Source: Treponema maltophilum ATCC 51939 (GTDB lineage Bacteria > Spirochaetota > Spirochaetia > Treponematales > Treponemataceae). From it: a stretch of 64,000 bases of DNA. Of this stretch, positions 1 to 7,849 are shown in pieces. Where the stretch lies: assembly GCF_000413055.1 (NCBI RefSeq), contig NZ_KE332518.1, positions 2,295,583 to 2,359,582 on the forward strand. Reading direction: 5' to 3'. The notes under the pieces were generated by a model that did no database searches, had not been told where the DNA came from, and worked only from the letters and a program-made list of their open reading frames with translations. Made by a program: the position numbers and the translations under genes. The first letter of the stretch is position 1; every line of letters begins with the position of its first letter.

Positions 1-2
1 GC

Positions 3-497
3 GGCTTTGATTTGGTCAAAGACAAAACGACCGAAGACGTTTTCCTTGCGCGTGCAATGAAAAAACACGGCTATAAAACCGTTTTTCTTAATCTGAAAGA
101 TGCGGCCATGTGCCGAATGTACACATCGTGGCAAAGCTGCGTCAACGGTATAAGTAAAAACATCTTCGATTTTATGAACAAAAACAACATTATCCTCGTG
201 CTGGCCGTTATCGGCGTGTTTATCTTTTTAGCCCTGCCGCCATTTTTAACGATCGGGTTAAGCATCTATACGGTGCTTGCGGCTAAAGCTTTTACGTTTA
301 CGCTTGCCGCGCTGTGGATCAACATGCTTTTGGTCGGCGGCACATGGGTAATCGTTTTTACGACACAGGGCGTAAACTGGAAGCACGCGTTTATCTATCC
401 GCTGATTTTTGTAAATATTTTATATATTGCGTTCATATCCTGGCGACGTTCCGTGTTCAAAAAGGGCTATGAATGGAAGGGTAGGATGGTTTACTGA
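3..497 (+). CDS. Family 2 glycosyltransferase, C-terminal part (gene starts before the window)
   Basis: The reading frame is open at the window edge and ends with TGA at 495-497. The first visible residues (GFDLVKDKTTEDVFLAR) match the end of a GT-A family 2 catalytic domain, where a T-E-D motif precedes an amphipathic stretch with RMY. After about residue 55 come four hydrophobic segments, as in membrane-bound glycosyltransferases of the CrtQ/HpnB sort, so the enzyme is probably membrane-anchored with a cytoplasmic catalytic domain and acts on a lipid acceptor. The stop overlaps the ATG of the next gene by one base (TGATG), implying an operon with the acyltransferase and a shared role in glycolipid or membrane lipid synthesis. 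The donor and acceptor cannot be told from this fragment. Confidence 0.75.
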   Translation, partial: GFDLVKDKTTEDVFLARAMKKHGYKTVFLNLKDAAMCRMYTSWQSCVNGISKNIFDFMNKNNIILVLAVIGVFIFLALPPFLTIGLSIYTVLAAKAFTFTLAALWINMLLVGGTWVIVFTTQGVNWKHAFIYPLIFVNILYIAFISWRRSVFKKGYEWKGRMVY

Positions 498-1237
498 TGG
501 CCTACAAAAAAGGGCGCCCGCTCATAGACACAAGCCTTTTTTTTCGTATTGCATCGGCGCTGACTTTTTACCCTTTGGAAGTTTTGGCATATGCGGTATA
601 TAAGATTCTTTACGGCTCGAAAATCTTCGGGCGCACCAAGCTGCAAAAACTGAAAAAAGCCGTTTTGGTATCGAACCACACGACCTTTCTCGATCCCGTT
701 TTGATGTCGGCGGCAGTGTATCCGCGCTGCGCCTATCATACGCTTTTGGAAAGCGTCGTGCTTGTTCCGTTTCTCGGAACGCTGTGCCGGCTTTTAGGCG
801 GCGTTCCCGTTCCGCCGAGCATTCGGTCCATGTTCAATCTGCCCAAAGAATGCGCAAAAGGCTTGACTCACCGCCGCTTTATCCATCTGTACCCCGAAGG
901 CGAATGCTATGTACAAAATCAGGATGTGTTCCCCTTTCATGCGGGCGCTTTTTTAATCGCCGCCGAATTGGATATTCCCGTCGTGCCTTTGGCAACCGTT
1001 TTTATAAGCAGCGGCGGCAAAACGCCCAAACCGCGCGTGCGGCTTTATGTGCTCGATGCGGTGCATCCTTCACGCTTTAACTGCAAAAATCCCGCAACCG
1101 GCAAAACGGATCTCAAAGCGGTCAGAGTCTTCGCCGAGTACGTACGCGTGTGCATACAAAACGAAATAGACAGACGCGGTGGCACCCGCGAATTTTACAA
1201 AGGGCACATGCCGCGGATCGTCGGAGAAGGCGCATAA
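497..1237 (+). CDS. 1-acyl-sn-glycerol-3-phosphate acyltransferase family protein (PlsC-like)
   Basis: 246 residues, a usual PlsC-domain length. The catalytic NHxxxxD motif is present as NHTTFLD near residue 56, and the substrate-binding EGTR-like block appears as YPEGE near residue 135. A hydrophobic N-terminal region probably associates with the membrane. The family transfers an acyl chain to lysophosphatidic acid or a similar lyso-lipid. Its start overlaps the stop of the glycosyltransferase upstream, so translation is likely coupled; together they may build or acylate a glycolipid. EGE in place of EGT is seen in diverged PlsC proteins that use other acceptors, so the exact acceptor is uncertain. 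Confidence 0.85.
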   Translation: MAYKKGRPLIDTSLFFRIASALTFYPLEVLAYAVYKILYGSKIFGRTKLQKLKKAVLVSNHTTFLDPVLMSAAVYPRCAYHTLLESVVLVPFLGTLCRLLGGVPVPPSIRSMFNLPKECAKGLTHRRFIHLYPEGECYVQNQDVFPFHAGAFLIAAELDIPVVPLATVFISSGGKTPKPRVRLYVLDAVHPSRFNCKNPATGKTDLKAVRVFAEYVRVCIQNEIDRRGGTREFYKGHMPRIVGEGA

Positions 1238-1251
1238 ACTGTCTGGGGAAA

Positions 1252-1324
1252 AGCCAACTCAGGGAATCGAACCCTGTACCTGCTCATTACGAATGAGCTG
1301 CTCTGCCAAGTGAGCTAAGTTGGC
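1252..1324 (-). tRNA. tRNA-Thr (anticodon CGU)
   Basis: Read on the minus strand, the sequence folds into a standard cloverleaf: a 7-bp acceptor stem GCCAACT/AGTTGGC, a D-arm with AGCTCA, a 5-bp anticodon stem GCTCA/TGAGC around the loop TTCGTAA, and a T-arm with GGTTCGATTCC. The anticodon is CGT in DNA, reading ACG threonine codons. The 3' CCA is not encoded. It lies alone between the acyltransferase and the acyl-CoA synthetase, antisense to both. Confidence 0.95.
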
Positions 1325-1429
1325 ACGTTCATAATGGTTCATTATAGTAAAAGAAAGGCTTCGGGTCAAGGTATCCGTGCATCGTTCACCGGAAATTTCA
1401 CATATATTTAAAGTTTGCGATTATTTATA

Positions 1430-1458
1430 ATGACAAAAACCTAAAAAGCGTGTATAAT
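1430..1458 (+). promoter_or_regulatory. Sigma-70-type promoter of the acyl-CoA synthetase gene
   Basis: A -35 box ATGACA (1430-1435) and a perfect -10 box TATAAT (1453-1458) are separated by 17 bp. Transcription would start near 1465, giving a leader of about 28 nt that contains the ribosome binding site GAGGAT at 1481-1486, 6 bases before the ATG at 1493. Confidence 0.7.
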
Positions 1459-1492
1459 AAACCCAATATCGATTATCTAAGAGGATACCCAT

Positions 1493-3229
1493 ATGAGCAA
1501 AGCCGTAACAGACCGTAAGCCGTGGGCGTTTTTGGACGCGTACCGCGGAACGGATTTTAAAGGGGAATGGCCCACGCTGCCGGAAATGTTCCGCATTTCC
1601 GTAAAGCGCTTCGGGAACCGCCCGTGTTTCACCGTTTTTGAACAGGAAAAACACACACACACTTATAATGAAGTATTGGAAAAAGTCGAACGGCTGGCCC
1701 AATGGCTGGCGGCGCAGGGAGTAAAAAAGGGCGACCGTGTTGCGGTTTCCGGAAAAAACTCTCCCGAGTGGGCAACCGTGTACGTGGGCGCCCTGTTTGC
1801 CGGAGCCGTCATCGTTCCGATCGATTACGCGCTGCATGAAAAAGAAATCGAAAATCTTTTGCGGGCTTCCGACCCGAAAATCTTTTTTGTGGACGAAGAA
1901 CGCTACGAACATTTTAAATCGAACACGGATAAATCGAAACTTGCAGTCTATTCGCTGACTCCCAAATTCGCCGACACCTATGTCTACGATTTAAAAACCG
2001 ATAAAAAAAGCGACATAAAGCCGGCTGAAGAAAACGACACCGCCGCTATTTTGTTCACTTCCGGAACGACGGGGACTCCGAAAGGCGTTATGCTGTCGCA
2101 TAAAAACCTCGTTTCCGACTGTTACATTGCGCAAACGAATTTGCAAATATTCGAAACGGACGTTTTTTATGCGCTTTTGCCGATTCACCACTCGTATACG
2201 ATGCAGGCCGTTTTTATCGAATCGTTGTCCGTCGGCGCCGAACTCGTGTTTGCGAAAAGCATGGCCGTGTCGCGCATGCTCAGAGAATTGCGTGAAGGCA
2301 AAATCACCATGCTTTTGGGTGTTCCGCTTTTATTCAACAAACTGCTTGCGGGCATCTTAAAGGGCATTAAAGAAAAAGGCTTTATCGTATACGGCATCAT
2401 CCGTATGCTCATGGGCATTTCTTACATGATCAAAAAAATTACGGGCGTCAACCCGGGTAAAAAGATGTTTAAAGCCGTGTTGGAAAAAGCCAGCATAAGC
2501 ACAATCCGCATTGCGATTTCCGGCGGAGGGCCCCTTGCGGCAAGCGTATTCCGCATGTATCAGGAATTGGGCATCGATTTTATTCAAGGCTACGGACTTA
2601 CCGAAACGTCTCCGATTATCGCGCTGAATCCGAAAGAACATTTTAAAATCGAAAGCGTCGGCCGCTTTTTCCATCCGTACATGGAAATGAAAATTCTCGA
2701 TCCGGACGAAAACGGCATCGGCGAAGTTATCGTTAAAGGCCCGATGGTTATGCAAGGCTACTACAAAATGGAAAAAGAAACCGCCGATGTGTTCACTCCC
2801 GACGGCTGGTTTAAAACGGGCGATTTGGGAAAACTCGATTCCGAACATTACCTGTACCTTGCCGGCCGCGCAAAAAACCTCATTGTTACCGAAGGCGGCA
2901 AAAACGTTTTCCCCGAAGAAATCGAAAACGCATTCCAACTTTTTACCGACATAGAACAGATAACGATACAGGGTTATTTGCAGGATGCGGCGATGAAGTC
3001 CGAAGGCATTGAAGCTTTGGTGTACGCTTCGGATGATTTGTTCAAGCGGCTGAATGTGATTCGCGGTTCCGACGATGCCGTGGATCCGATATACGATGCG
3101 GTAAAAGACATTATCGATAAGGTTAATAAAAACCTTCCGACCTACGCGCGTATTTCCAAAATAACTATTTTGGACGAACCGCTTGAAATGACAACGACGC
3201 GCAAGGTAAAGCGAAAATACACGAAATAG
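1493..3229 (+). CDS. Long-chain fatty acid CoA ligase (AMP-binding enzyme)
   Basis: 578 residues. The AMP-binding signature TSGTTGTPKG lies near residue 190, the GYGLTETSP motif near 366, and the hinge region GWFKTGDLG near 440, followed by a full C-terminal domain with the RAKNLIVTEGGKNVFP adenylation loop. The family activates a fatty acid with ATP and CoA through an acyl-adenylate. A hydrophobic stretch around residues 290-320 resembles the membrane-associated insert of long-chain ligases. The last residues keep the catalytic lysine region (TTRKVKRKY). It has its own promoter and a clear ribosome binding site. Nearby lipid genes suggest that it activates exogenous fatty acids for phospholipid synthesis. 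Chain-length preference cannot be read from the sequence. Confidence 0.9.
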   Translation: MSKAVTDRKPWAFLDAYRGTDFKGEWPTLPEMFRISVKRFGNRPCFTVFEQEKHTHTYNEVLEKVERLAQWLAAQGVKKGDRVAVSGKNSPEWATVYVGALFAGAVIVPIDYALHEKEIENLLRASDPKIFFVDEERYEHFKSNTDKSKLAVYSLTPKFADTYVYDLKTDKKSDIKPAEENDTAAILFTSGTTGTPKGVMLSHKNLVSDCYIAQTNLQIFETDVFYALLPIHHSYTMQAVFIESLSVGAELVFAKSMAVSRMLRELREGKITMLLGVPLLFNKLLAGILKGIKEKGFIVYGIIRMLMGISYMIKKITGVNPGKKMFKAVLEKASISTIRIAISGGGPLAASVFRMYQELGIDFIQGYGLTETSPIIALNPKEHFKIESVGRFFHPYMEMKILDPDENGIGEVIVKGPMVMQGYYKMEKETADVFTPDGWFKTGDLGKLDSEHYLYLAGRAKNLIVTEGGKNVFPEEIENAFQLFTDIEQITIQGYLQDAAMKSEGIEALVYASDDLFKRLNVIRGSDDAVDPIYDAVKDIIDKVNKNLPTYARISKITILDEPLEMTTTRKVKRKYTK

Positions 3230-3387
3230 TTTGCATAACGGGTTTCATGGCGGGATCTCCGAGGCTCTTGCCGCGGTTGAGCTTTTAGAGTGCAATAACC
3301 CGAGCGGAACGCTCAAAGCGTCCCGCCCTCGGGCTCCCGCCGTGTACCGTTCCTACCGCTGAAAGATGACAAAACCCGTTATGCAAA
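3230..3387. repeat. Nested inverted-repeat (cruciform) element, 158 bp
   Basis: The element begins at the base after the TAG of the acyl-CoA synthetase gene. Its ends are a perfect 16-bp inverted repeat, TTTGCATAACGGGTTT at 3230-3245 and its complement at 3372-3387. Inside are further pairs: GGCGGGA 3249-3255 with TCCCGCC 3335-3341, CCCGAG 3299-3304 with CTCGGG 3328-3333, and a hairpin CGGAACGCT 3305-3313 / AGCGTCCCG 3317-3325 with a 3-base loop. The 7-mer ACGAAAT occurs just outside both ends (3221-3227 and 3391-3397), which could be a target-site duplication but is offset from the ends by 2 and 3 bases. No coding potential was seen inside. It may be a miniature inverted-repeat element or a structured terminator. 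Confidence 0.7.
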
Positions 3388-3430
3388 ATAACGAAATGAA
3401 ATTTTTTATAGAAAAAAGACTGAGTGCTCC

Positions 3431-3447
3431 TATAATCAGGATAGGAG
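3431..3447 (+). promoter_or_regulatory. -10 box and ribosome binding site of radA
   Basis: A perfect TATAAT at 3431-3436 is followed by the Shine-Dalgarno sequence AGGAG at 3443-3447, 7 bases before the ATG at 3455. A convincing -35 box is not visible 17 bp upstream. The start of transcription would fall close to the Shine-Dalgarno, giving a very short leader. Confidence 0.5.
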
Positions 3448-3454
3448 AAGTCTT

Positions 3455-4810
3455 ATGGTAAAAAGAAAAGCTGCTTCGACATTTTTTAAATGTACTTCGT
3501 GCGGGTACGCTCAGCCGCGATGGATGGGGCGCTGTCCCGACTGCGGCGAGTGGAACACGCTTGCCGAATGTACGTCGGACGATGCGCAGTCTTCGGCAAG
3601 CCGAAGCATCGGGGGGCGCGAGCGGGTAAAGCCGCTGCCCCTGAGCGCAATAGATCCCGTTTTGGGTGCGCGTCTTTCCACCGGTATGGAAGAATTCGAC
3701 CGCGTGTTGGGCGGCGGCGCGGTAAAGCGTTCCGCCGTTCTTATCGGGGGCGAGCCGGGCATCGGAAAATCCACCTTACTTATTCAGACGGCCGCTTCCG
3801 TGTGCAAAGAAGGGAGCGCGGGGCGCGTTTTGTATGTTTCCGGCGAAGAGGCCGCCTCGCAAATACGGCTTCGTTCCGACAGGCTCGGCTTAAAAAACGG
3901 CGGCATCGAAATCCTGTGTACGAACCGTTTGGAAGATATCGAAAACGCATTGAACGCGCTCAATCCCGTGTGTGTCATCGTCGATTCCATACAAACCGTT
4001 TTTTCTCCCGAAGCGGGTGCCGTTCCGGGTACGATCAATCAATTAAAATACTGTGCCGCCGAATTGACTTTGTGGGTAAAAGAGCGCGACGCCGTGCTCT
4101 TTATGAGCGCGCACGTTACAAAAGACGGTTCGATTGCCGGCCCCAAAGCGCTCGAACACTTGGTGGATACGGTTATTTCGTTTGAGCAAAACGACGACCG
4201 CGTCCGTTTTTTGCGATCGCTTAAAAACAGGTTCGGCTCTGTGGATGAATTGGGAATTTTTTCAATGACCGAAAAGGGGCTGTGCCCGGTAGAGGATCCT
4301 TCAACGATGTTTATCGTGCGCAGAACGGGATCCATTCCGGCGGGAACGGCCGTTGTTCCCGTTTTTGAGGGCAGCCGCGTTTTTATGGTTGAACTTCAAG
4401 CGCTTACCGTTCCCGCAAAAGCCGCTTTAACGCGCGTCTATTCGGATAAAATCGACGGCGCGCGCGTAAGCCGCGTCGCCGCGGTTTTGGAAAAACGTGT
4501 AGGATTGTGCTTCAGTGATCAGGATATTTATATAAACGTTGCAGGCGGCGTACGCTTGACCGAAAGCGCCATAGATGCGGCTTTGGCGGCGGCACTGTAT
4601 TCCGCACGCACGGACATTCCCCCCCCGGAAAAGACGGCGGTAACGGGCGAATTGAGCCTTGCGGGCGAGATTCGCCCCGTAAACCGCTTAAAGCAGCGCG
4701 CCAAAGCCGCTCAAGCGCTCGGTTTTACGCGCTGTTTGGGTCCCGAAAAAGAAGACGGTATCGCGTACGTCGGCGACATTCAGGCGCTTGTAAAAAACCT
4801 GTTCGGCTGA
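3455..4810 (+). CDS. radA: DNA repair protein RadA (Sms)
   Basis: 451 residues, full length for the family. The N-terminus carries the C4 zinc motif (CTSCGYAQ...CPDCGEW, residues 12-32). The Walker A motif is GGEPGIGKST near residue 100, and the RadA-specific KNRFG motif is near residue 252. The C-terminal 110 residues form the Lon-protease-like domain that assembles the hexamer (GELSLAGEIRPV). RadA is a RecA-like ATPase that promotes branch migration of recombination intermediates. It stands alone behind its own promoter; the next gene downstream lies on the opposite strand. Confidence 0.96.
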   Translation: MVKRKAASTFFKCTSCGYAQPRWMGRCPDCGEWNTLAECTSDDAQSSASRSIGGRERVKPLPLSAIDPVLGARLSTGMEEFDRVLGGGAVKRSAVLIGGEPGIGKSTLLIQTAASVCKEGSAGRVLYVSGEEAASQIRLRSDRLGLKNGGIEILCTNRLEDIENALNALNPVCVIVDSIQTVFSPEAGAVPGTINQLKYCAAELTLWVKERDAVLFMSAHVTKDGSIAGPKALEHLVDTVISFEQNDDRVRFLRSLKNRFGSVDELGIFSMTEKGLCPVEDPSTMFIVRRTGSIPAGTAVVPVFEGSRVFMVELQALTVPAKAALTRVYSDKIDGARVSRVAAVLEKRVGLCFSDQDIYINVAGGVRLTESAIDAALAAALYSARTDIPPPEKTAVTGELSLAGEIRPVNRLKQRAKAAQALGFTRCLGPEKEDGIAYVGDIQALVKNLFG

Positions 4811-4854
4811 AATCGCGGTTTTCTAAAAAGTCGGTTACTTTTTGGACGGCCTCA

Positions 4855-5069
4855 TCAAAATTCAAGGCGTAGGGCAAAAGAAAGGTAAGCCGATTCCGTA
4901 CGGATTTGTTCGAAACTTTTTTTTAAGCCCGACGCTTTGAGTATATTCGTAATATTTTCGGCATGTTGCTCCGAAGTGTCGTCAAGCGCCATGACCGGTG
5001 TTTCCGCAATTACGGAAAATCTGACACAAATAAACAATATGCCAAACAAAAAGCGATTTTCCTTTTCAT
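4855..5069 (-). pseudogene. Decayed small secreted protein gene (DUF2059-like remnant)
   Basis: On the minus strand an ATG at 5067-5069 follows an ideal Shine-Dalgarno GGGAGG with 6-base spacing, and it begins a signal peptide (MKRKIAFCLAYCLFV). That frame stops after 19 codons. The shifted frame carries on with a signal-peptidase-like site (SVIA, then ETPV) and a helical segment ITNILKASGLKKSFEQI, then stops at 4855-4857. A third frame stays open a little further with plausible protein sequence (DEAVQKVTDF). The NILKASGL...FEQI pattern resembles DUF2059 periplasmic proteins, though this match is weak. At least one frameshift, probably two, has inactivated the gene. A sequencing error is a less likely alternative. 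Confidence 0.5.
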
Positions 5070-5090
5070 CGCGTACCTCCCATAATCGTT

Positions 5091-6269
5091 TCAGTGCAGC
5101 AAAGAACCGATAAGAGCGGGGACGGCGATAAAATTGCCTATCGATCCGCCCAAACTCGACAAAAAGAACACCAACAGTACGCGCCCGATGCGGTTTTTGT
5201 ACAGCCCTTTCAGCGAAGAAGCGTCGTCGACAAGGTGTTCCATATCTTCGACTTTCGGCTTGCGCACCCATGCCTGCACAAGGCCGGTGAACAAGCCCAC
5301 CGCGAGAAAGGGGTTCAGCGTGCCCAACGGCGCACCGACAAAACCGGTGATAATCGCGAGCGGGTGCCCCAGCGCCAAAAGCGTACCGAGCGCGGCAAGA
5401 GAGCCGTTCCACAAAACCCAGGAAATAAGCATGTCGAAGGAGGTTTTCGCGCCGCCGGTAAAAAAGCCGGCGGCAATCAACGCGATCAAAAGGGCGGGGA
5501 AAATCCAGCCTGCAATCTTTGCACCGACTCCCGCGGCGGGAACCTCTTCTATGTCGGCGGTGTCGCAATTTTTTTCTCCGGACGCTATGCCGTTAAGGAA
5601 TTTTTCGACGCCGGGAAGGTGCCCTGCACCCAAAACCGCCAAAACTTTTTTTCCCTTGCAGTTCCATATGTGCGAGGCAAGGTATCGGTCGCGTTCGTCG
5701 ATAAGGACTTCTTTTACCGTCGGCAAATAGCCGGCCAATTCGTCCATCATGGAATCCATTTCGTTTGAGCTTTTAAGACTTTCTATTTGTTCGGCCGAAA
5801 TCTCTTCTTTTTCGAAGGCGGCGGCAAACAGGGCCGATAAAAGCTTTAATTTGCCCCACAGCGAATTTTTCGCCCATGCGCGCCTGAGCGTCGTTTGAAT
5901 GGGACGATCCACCATCGCGACCGGAATGCCCAGCTCTTCGGAAACGGTCAGCGCCGAGCGCATTTCGTCGCCGGGCTTTACGCCGACATCGGCTCCCATT
6001 CTCCGCTGGAACGAGCCGAGCACCAAATTGGCCAGCATAATAAAGCCACGTTTTTCTTTTAGGACTTTTACGATGTCGAGGTTTTTCCACGCTTCCGGCG
6101 ATTTTATCGATTCGTAGCGCTGTTCGTCCAATTCGACGGCGACGCAGTCGGGCAGCGTGTCCCGAACGGTTTTATCGACTTCTTCCATGCTTTCTTTGGA
6201 AATATGAGCCGTCCCGACTAAAATAATTTCGCGGTCTTTAAAGTGCAGCGTTTTTATATTTTGTTTCAT
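5091..6269 (-). CDS. TraB/PrgY family membrane protein
   Basis: 392 residues from the ATG at 6267-6269. The N-terminal half is a TraB domain: the GTAHIS motif near residue 20, then VAVELDEQRY near residue 45, and a conserved AVLGAGHLPG near residue 215. The C-terminal 150 residues hold four or five hydrophobic segments. Family members relate to the enterococcal pheromone-shutdown protein and share a fold with Tiki-type metalloproteases, but their role in spirochaetes is not known. Its start overlaps the stop of the upstream TPR lipoprotein gene by ATGA, so the two are very likely translationally coupled and may work together at the envelope. Confidence 0.85.
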   Translation of the reverse strand: MKQNIKTLHFKDREIILVGTAHISKESMEEVDKTVRDTLPDCVAVELDEQRYESIKSPEAWKNLDIVKVLKEKRGFIMLANLVLGSFQRRMGADVGVKPGDEMRSALTVSEELGIPVAMVDRPIQTTLRRAWAKNSLWGKLKLLSALFAAAFEKEEISAEQIESLKSSNEMDSMMDELAGYLPTVKEVLIDERDRYLASHIWNCKGKKVLAVLGAGHLPGVEKFLNGIASGEKNCDTADIEEVPAAGVGAKIAGWIFPALLIALIAAGFFTGGAKTSFDMLISWVLWNGSLAALGTLLALGHPLAIITGFVGAPLGTLNPFLAVGLFTGLVQAWVRKPKVEDMEHLVDDASSLKGLYKNRIGRVLLVFFLSSLGGSIGNFIAVPALIGSLLH

Positions 6270-7786
6270 TGTGCGACCTGCTTGTCTTCGGGTTTCATTT
6301 TTTCGACGGCCCACTGCGTCAATTTGTATTCAAAAAACAGCGGCGAGTCCATGTCGGCAACTTCAAGATATAATTTGTTCGCAAGCGTCTTATTGCCCTT
6401 CAATTCGTAAAAAAGCGCCATGTAAAAAAGCATTTTGCCCTTTGTCGTTCTGCTGTTATTGTTGACGACCTTATTCAATACGGCCGAATCGGCCAAGCCG
6501 TCGTAGTACAATCTGAGCATAAGATAGTCAAGGCTTTGTTTGTCCTGCCCTCTCATCGCCTTCGATAAAAATTCCTTATTTGCCGCCGTATTGCTCATTT
6601 TTTGGTAGCAGGCGGAAATCATCAGTTGGTATGATACGTTTTGAGGGTTTCTTTCGTACGCTTTTAAAAAATAGTCGAGCGATTCTTGCCAATTACCGTC
6701 GCGCCAGGCAAGCATGGCGACCGACTCGTACGCATAATAATATTTGGGATTGCAGCGGATAACGTCGCGGTAATCTTTAAGTGCATCGGCATATTTTTTT
6801 TGCTCGTCGCGCAAAGAAGCCCGGTATGCGTAGGCTAAAAAATAATCCGGTTCGATTTTAATCGCCCGCGTCCACGCGTCTTCGGCTTCTTTATATTTAT
6901 TTAAGCCCAAATAATAAGAGCCGGCGTCGAGCCAATGGTAATAATAATCTTTATCGTATTCGAGCGCTTTTTGTATGTATTCAAGCGCTTGCGAATAGCT
7001 TCTGCTTTCGTCGGCGAGCTTGGCGAGGTACGACCACGCCATTGCGTTTTTCGGATTTATTTCGGTAAGTTTTAATAAGGTTTCTTTTGCCTTATCGGTT
7101 TGCCCCAAGTACCAGCTTGTTTGCGCAAAACCGAGCAGGCTCGCCTCGTGTTTCGGGTCGGCTTCCACACCTTTTTTAAAATACAGATTCGCCTGCTTAA
7201 AATTGCGCGCAAGCATAAAGCTTTCGGCAAGGGCGGCGTTTGCGTCGGCGTTTTTGGGATTTGTTTGGAGAATCGATTTTATCGTGTCCGTGCTTTTTTT
7301 TGTGTCGCCGGACGCCTTTGCGATCATCGCGCTTAAAAGCCGCGCGTCTTCGTTACCGGGATCTTTTTGCAGCAAACGGTCGGTTTTTTCGCGTGCGAGC
7401 GCGAGGTCGCCTGCGGAAAGCAACAGCGAAGCGTGAAGGTAGTTTAAGCCCGGATCGTCTTTGTATGCGGCCGGAATCGAGTCGAATGCGGCGAGGGCTT
7501 TTTTCGTGTCGCCTTTTTGCAGCAGGCTTTGCAGTTTTTCGGTAAAACTTTCGGGCGAAAAAGAGGAAGATTTTACCGGCTTTTGCTGAGAAGGCACAGT
7601 CGGCCGTTCTTTTTGTATTTGTTCCGTCTGCGGCGAAGGAGCCGGTGCGTTTTCGTCGGGCGGTACGGTTTTACAAGACAAAATGATGAAGACCGTGAGG
7701 CTGCAGAACAGGCAGCAAAGCACACTGCGGTGCGGCAGTCTGTTCGGCGACTGCGGTTTTGACGTTTTTTGAAAGTGTTTTATCAT
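6266..7786 (-). CDS. TPR-repeat lipoprotein
   Basis: 506 residues. The N-terminus has a positively charged start, a hydrophobic stretch (LCCLFCSLTVFIILS) and a cysteine in a spirochaete-style lipobox (ILSC), followed by a Pro/Gln-rich linker to about residue 75. The rest is a run of tetratricopeptide repeats, with the usual W-L-G-Y-A-P spacing (for example YKEAEDAWTRAIKIEPDYFLAY). A ribosome binding site AAGGA lies 7 bases before the ATG. It is probably an outer- or inner-membrane-anchored scaffold. The TraB-family gene overlaps its stop codon, suggesting a shared complex. TPR proteins of this sort serve as adaptors; the partner is unknown. Confidence 0.85.
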   Translation of the reverse strand: MIKHFQKTSKPQSPNRLPHRSVLCCLFCSLTVFIILSCKTVPPDENAPAPSPQTEQIQKERPTVPSQQKPVKSSSFSPESFTEKLQSLLQKGDTKKALAAFDSIPAAYKDDPGLNYLHASLLLSAGDLALAREKTDRLLQKDPGNEDARLLSAMIAKASGDTKKSTDTIKSILQTNPKNADANAALAESFMLARNFKQANLYFKKGVEADPKHEASLLGFAQTSWYLGQTDKAKETLLKLTEINPKNAMAWSYLAKLADESRSYSQALEYIQKALEYDKDYYYHWLDAGSYYLGLNKYKEAEDAWTRAIKIEPDYFLAYAYRASLRDEQKKYADALKDYRDVIRCNPKYYYAYESVAMLAWRDGNWQESLDYFLKAYERNPQNVSYQLMISACYQKMSNTAANKEFLSKAMRGQDKQSLDYLMLRLYYDGLADSAVLNKVVNNNSRTTKGKMLFYMALFYELKGNKTLANKLYLEVADMDSPLFFEYKLTQWAVEKMKPEDKQVAQ

Positions 7787-7814
7787 CGTTTTTCCTTCGG
7801 TGTTTTACGGGGAG

Positions 7815-7843
7815 TTGATTTTAAGGCCGTCATTGGGTACACT
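7815..7843 (+). promoter_or_regulatory. Promoter giving a candidate leaderless mRNA
   Basis: A -35 box TTGATT (7815-7820), a 17-bp spacer and a -10 box TACACT (7838-7843). The ATG of the downstream gene is at 7850, only 6 bases past the -10 box, so transcription would start at or next to the A of ATG. No Shine-Dalgarno sequence is present. Confidence 0.5.
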
Positions 7844-7849
7844 AAGACA

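Noticed and set aside
5070-5568. Upstream extension of the minus-strand frame that includes the small broken gene
   Set aside because: It lies antisense inside the TraB-family gene region, is Arg/His-rich and resembles a shadow frame; only the part after the ATG at 5069 has a ribosome binding site and signal peptide.
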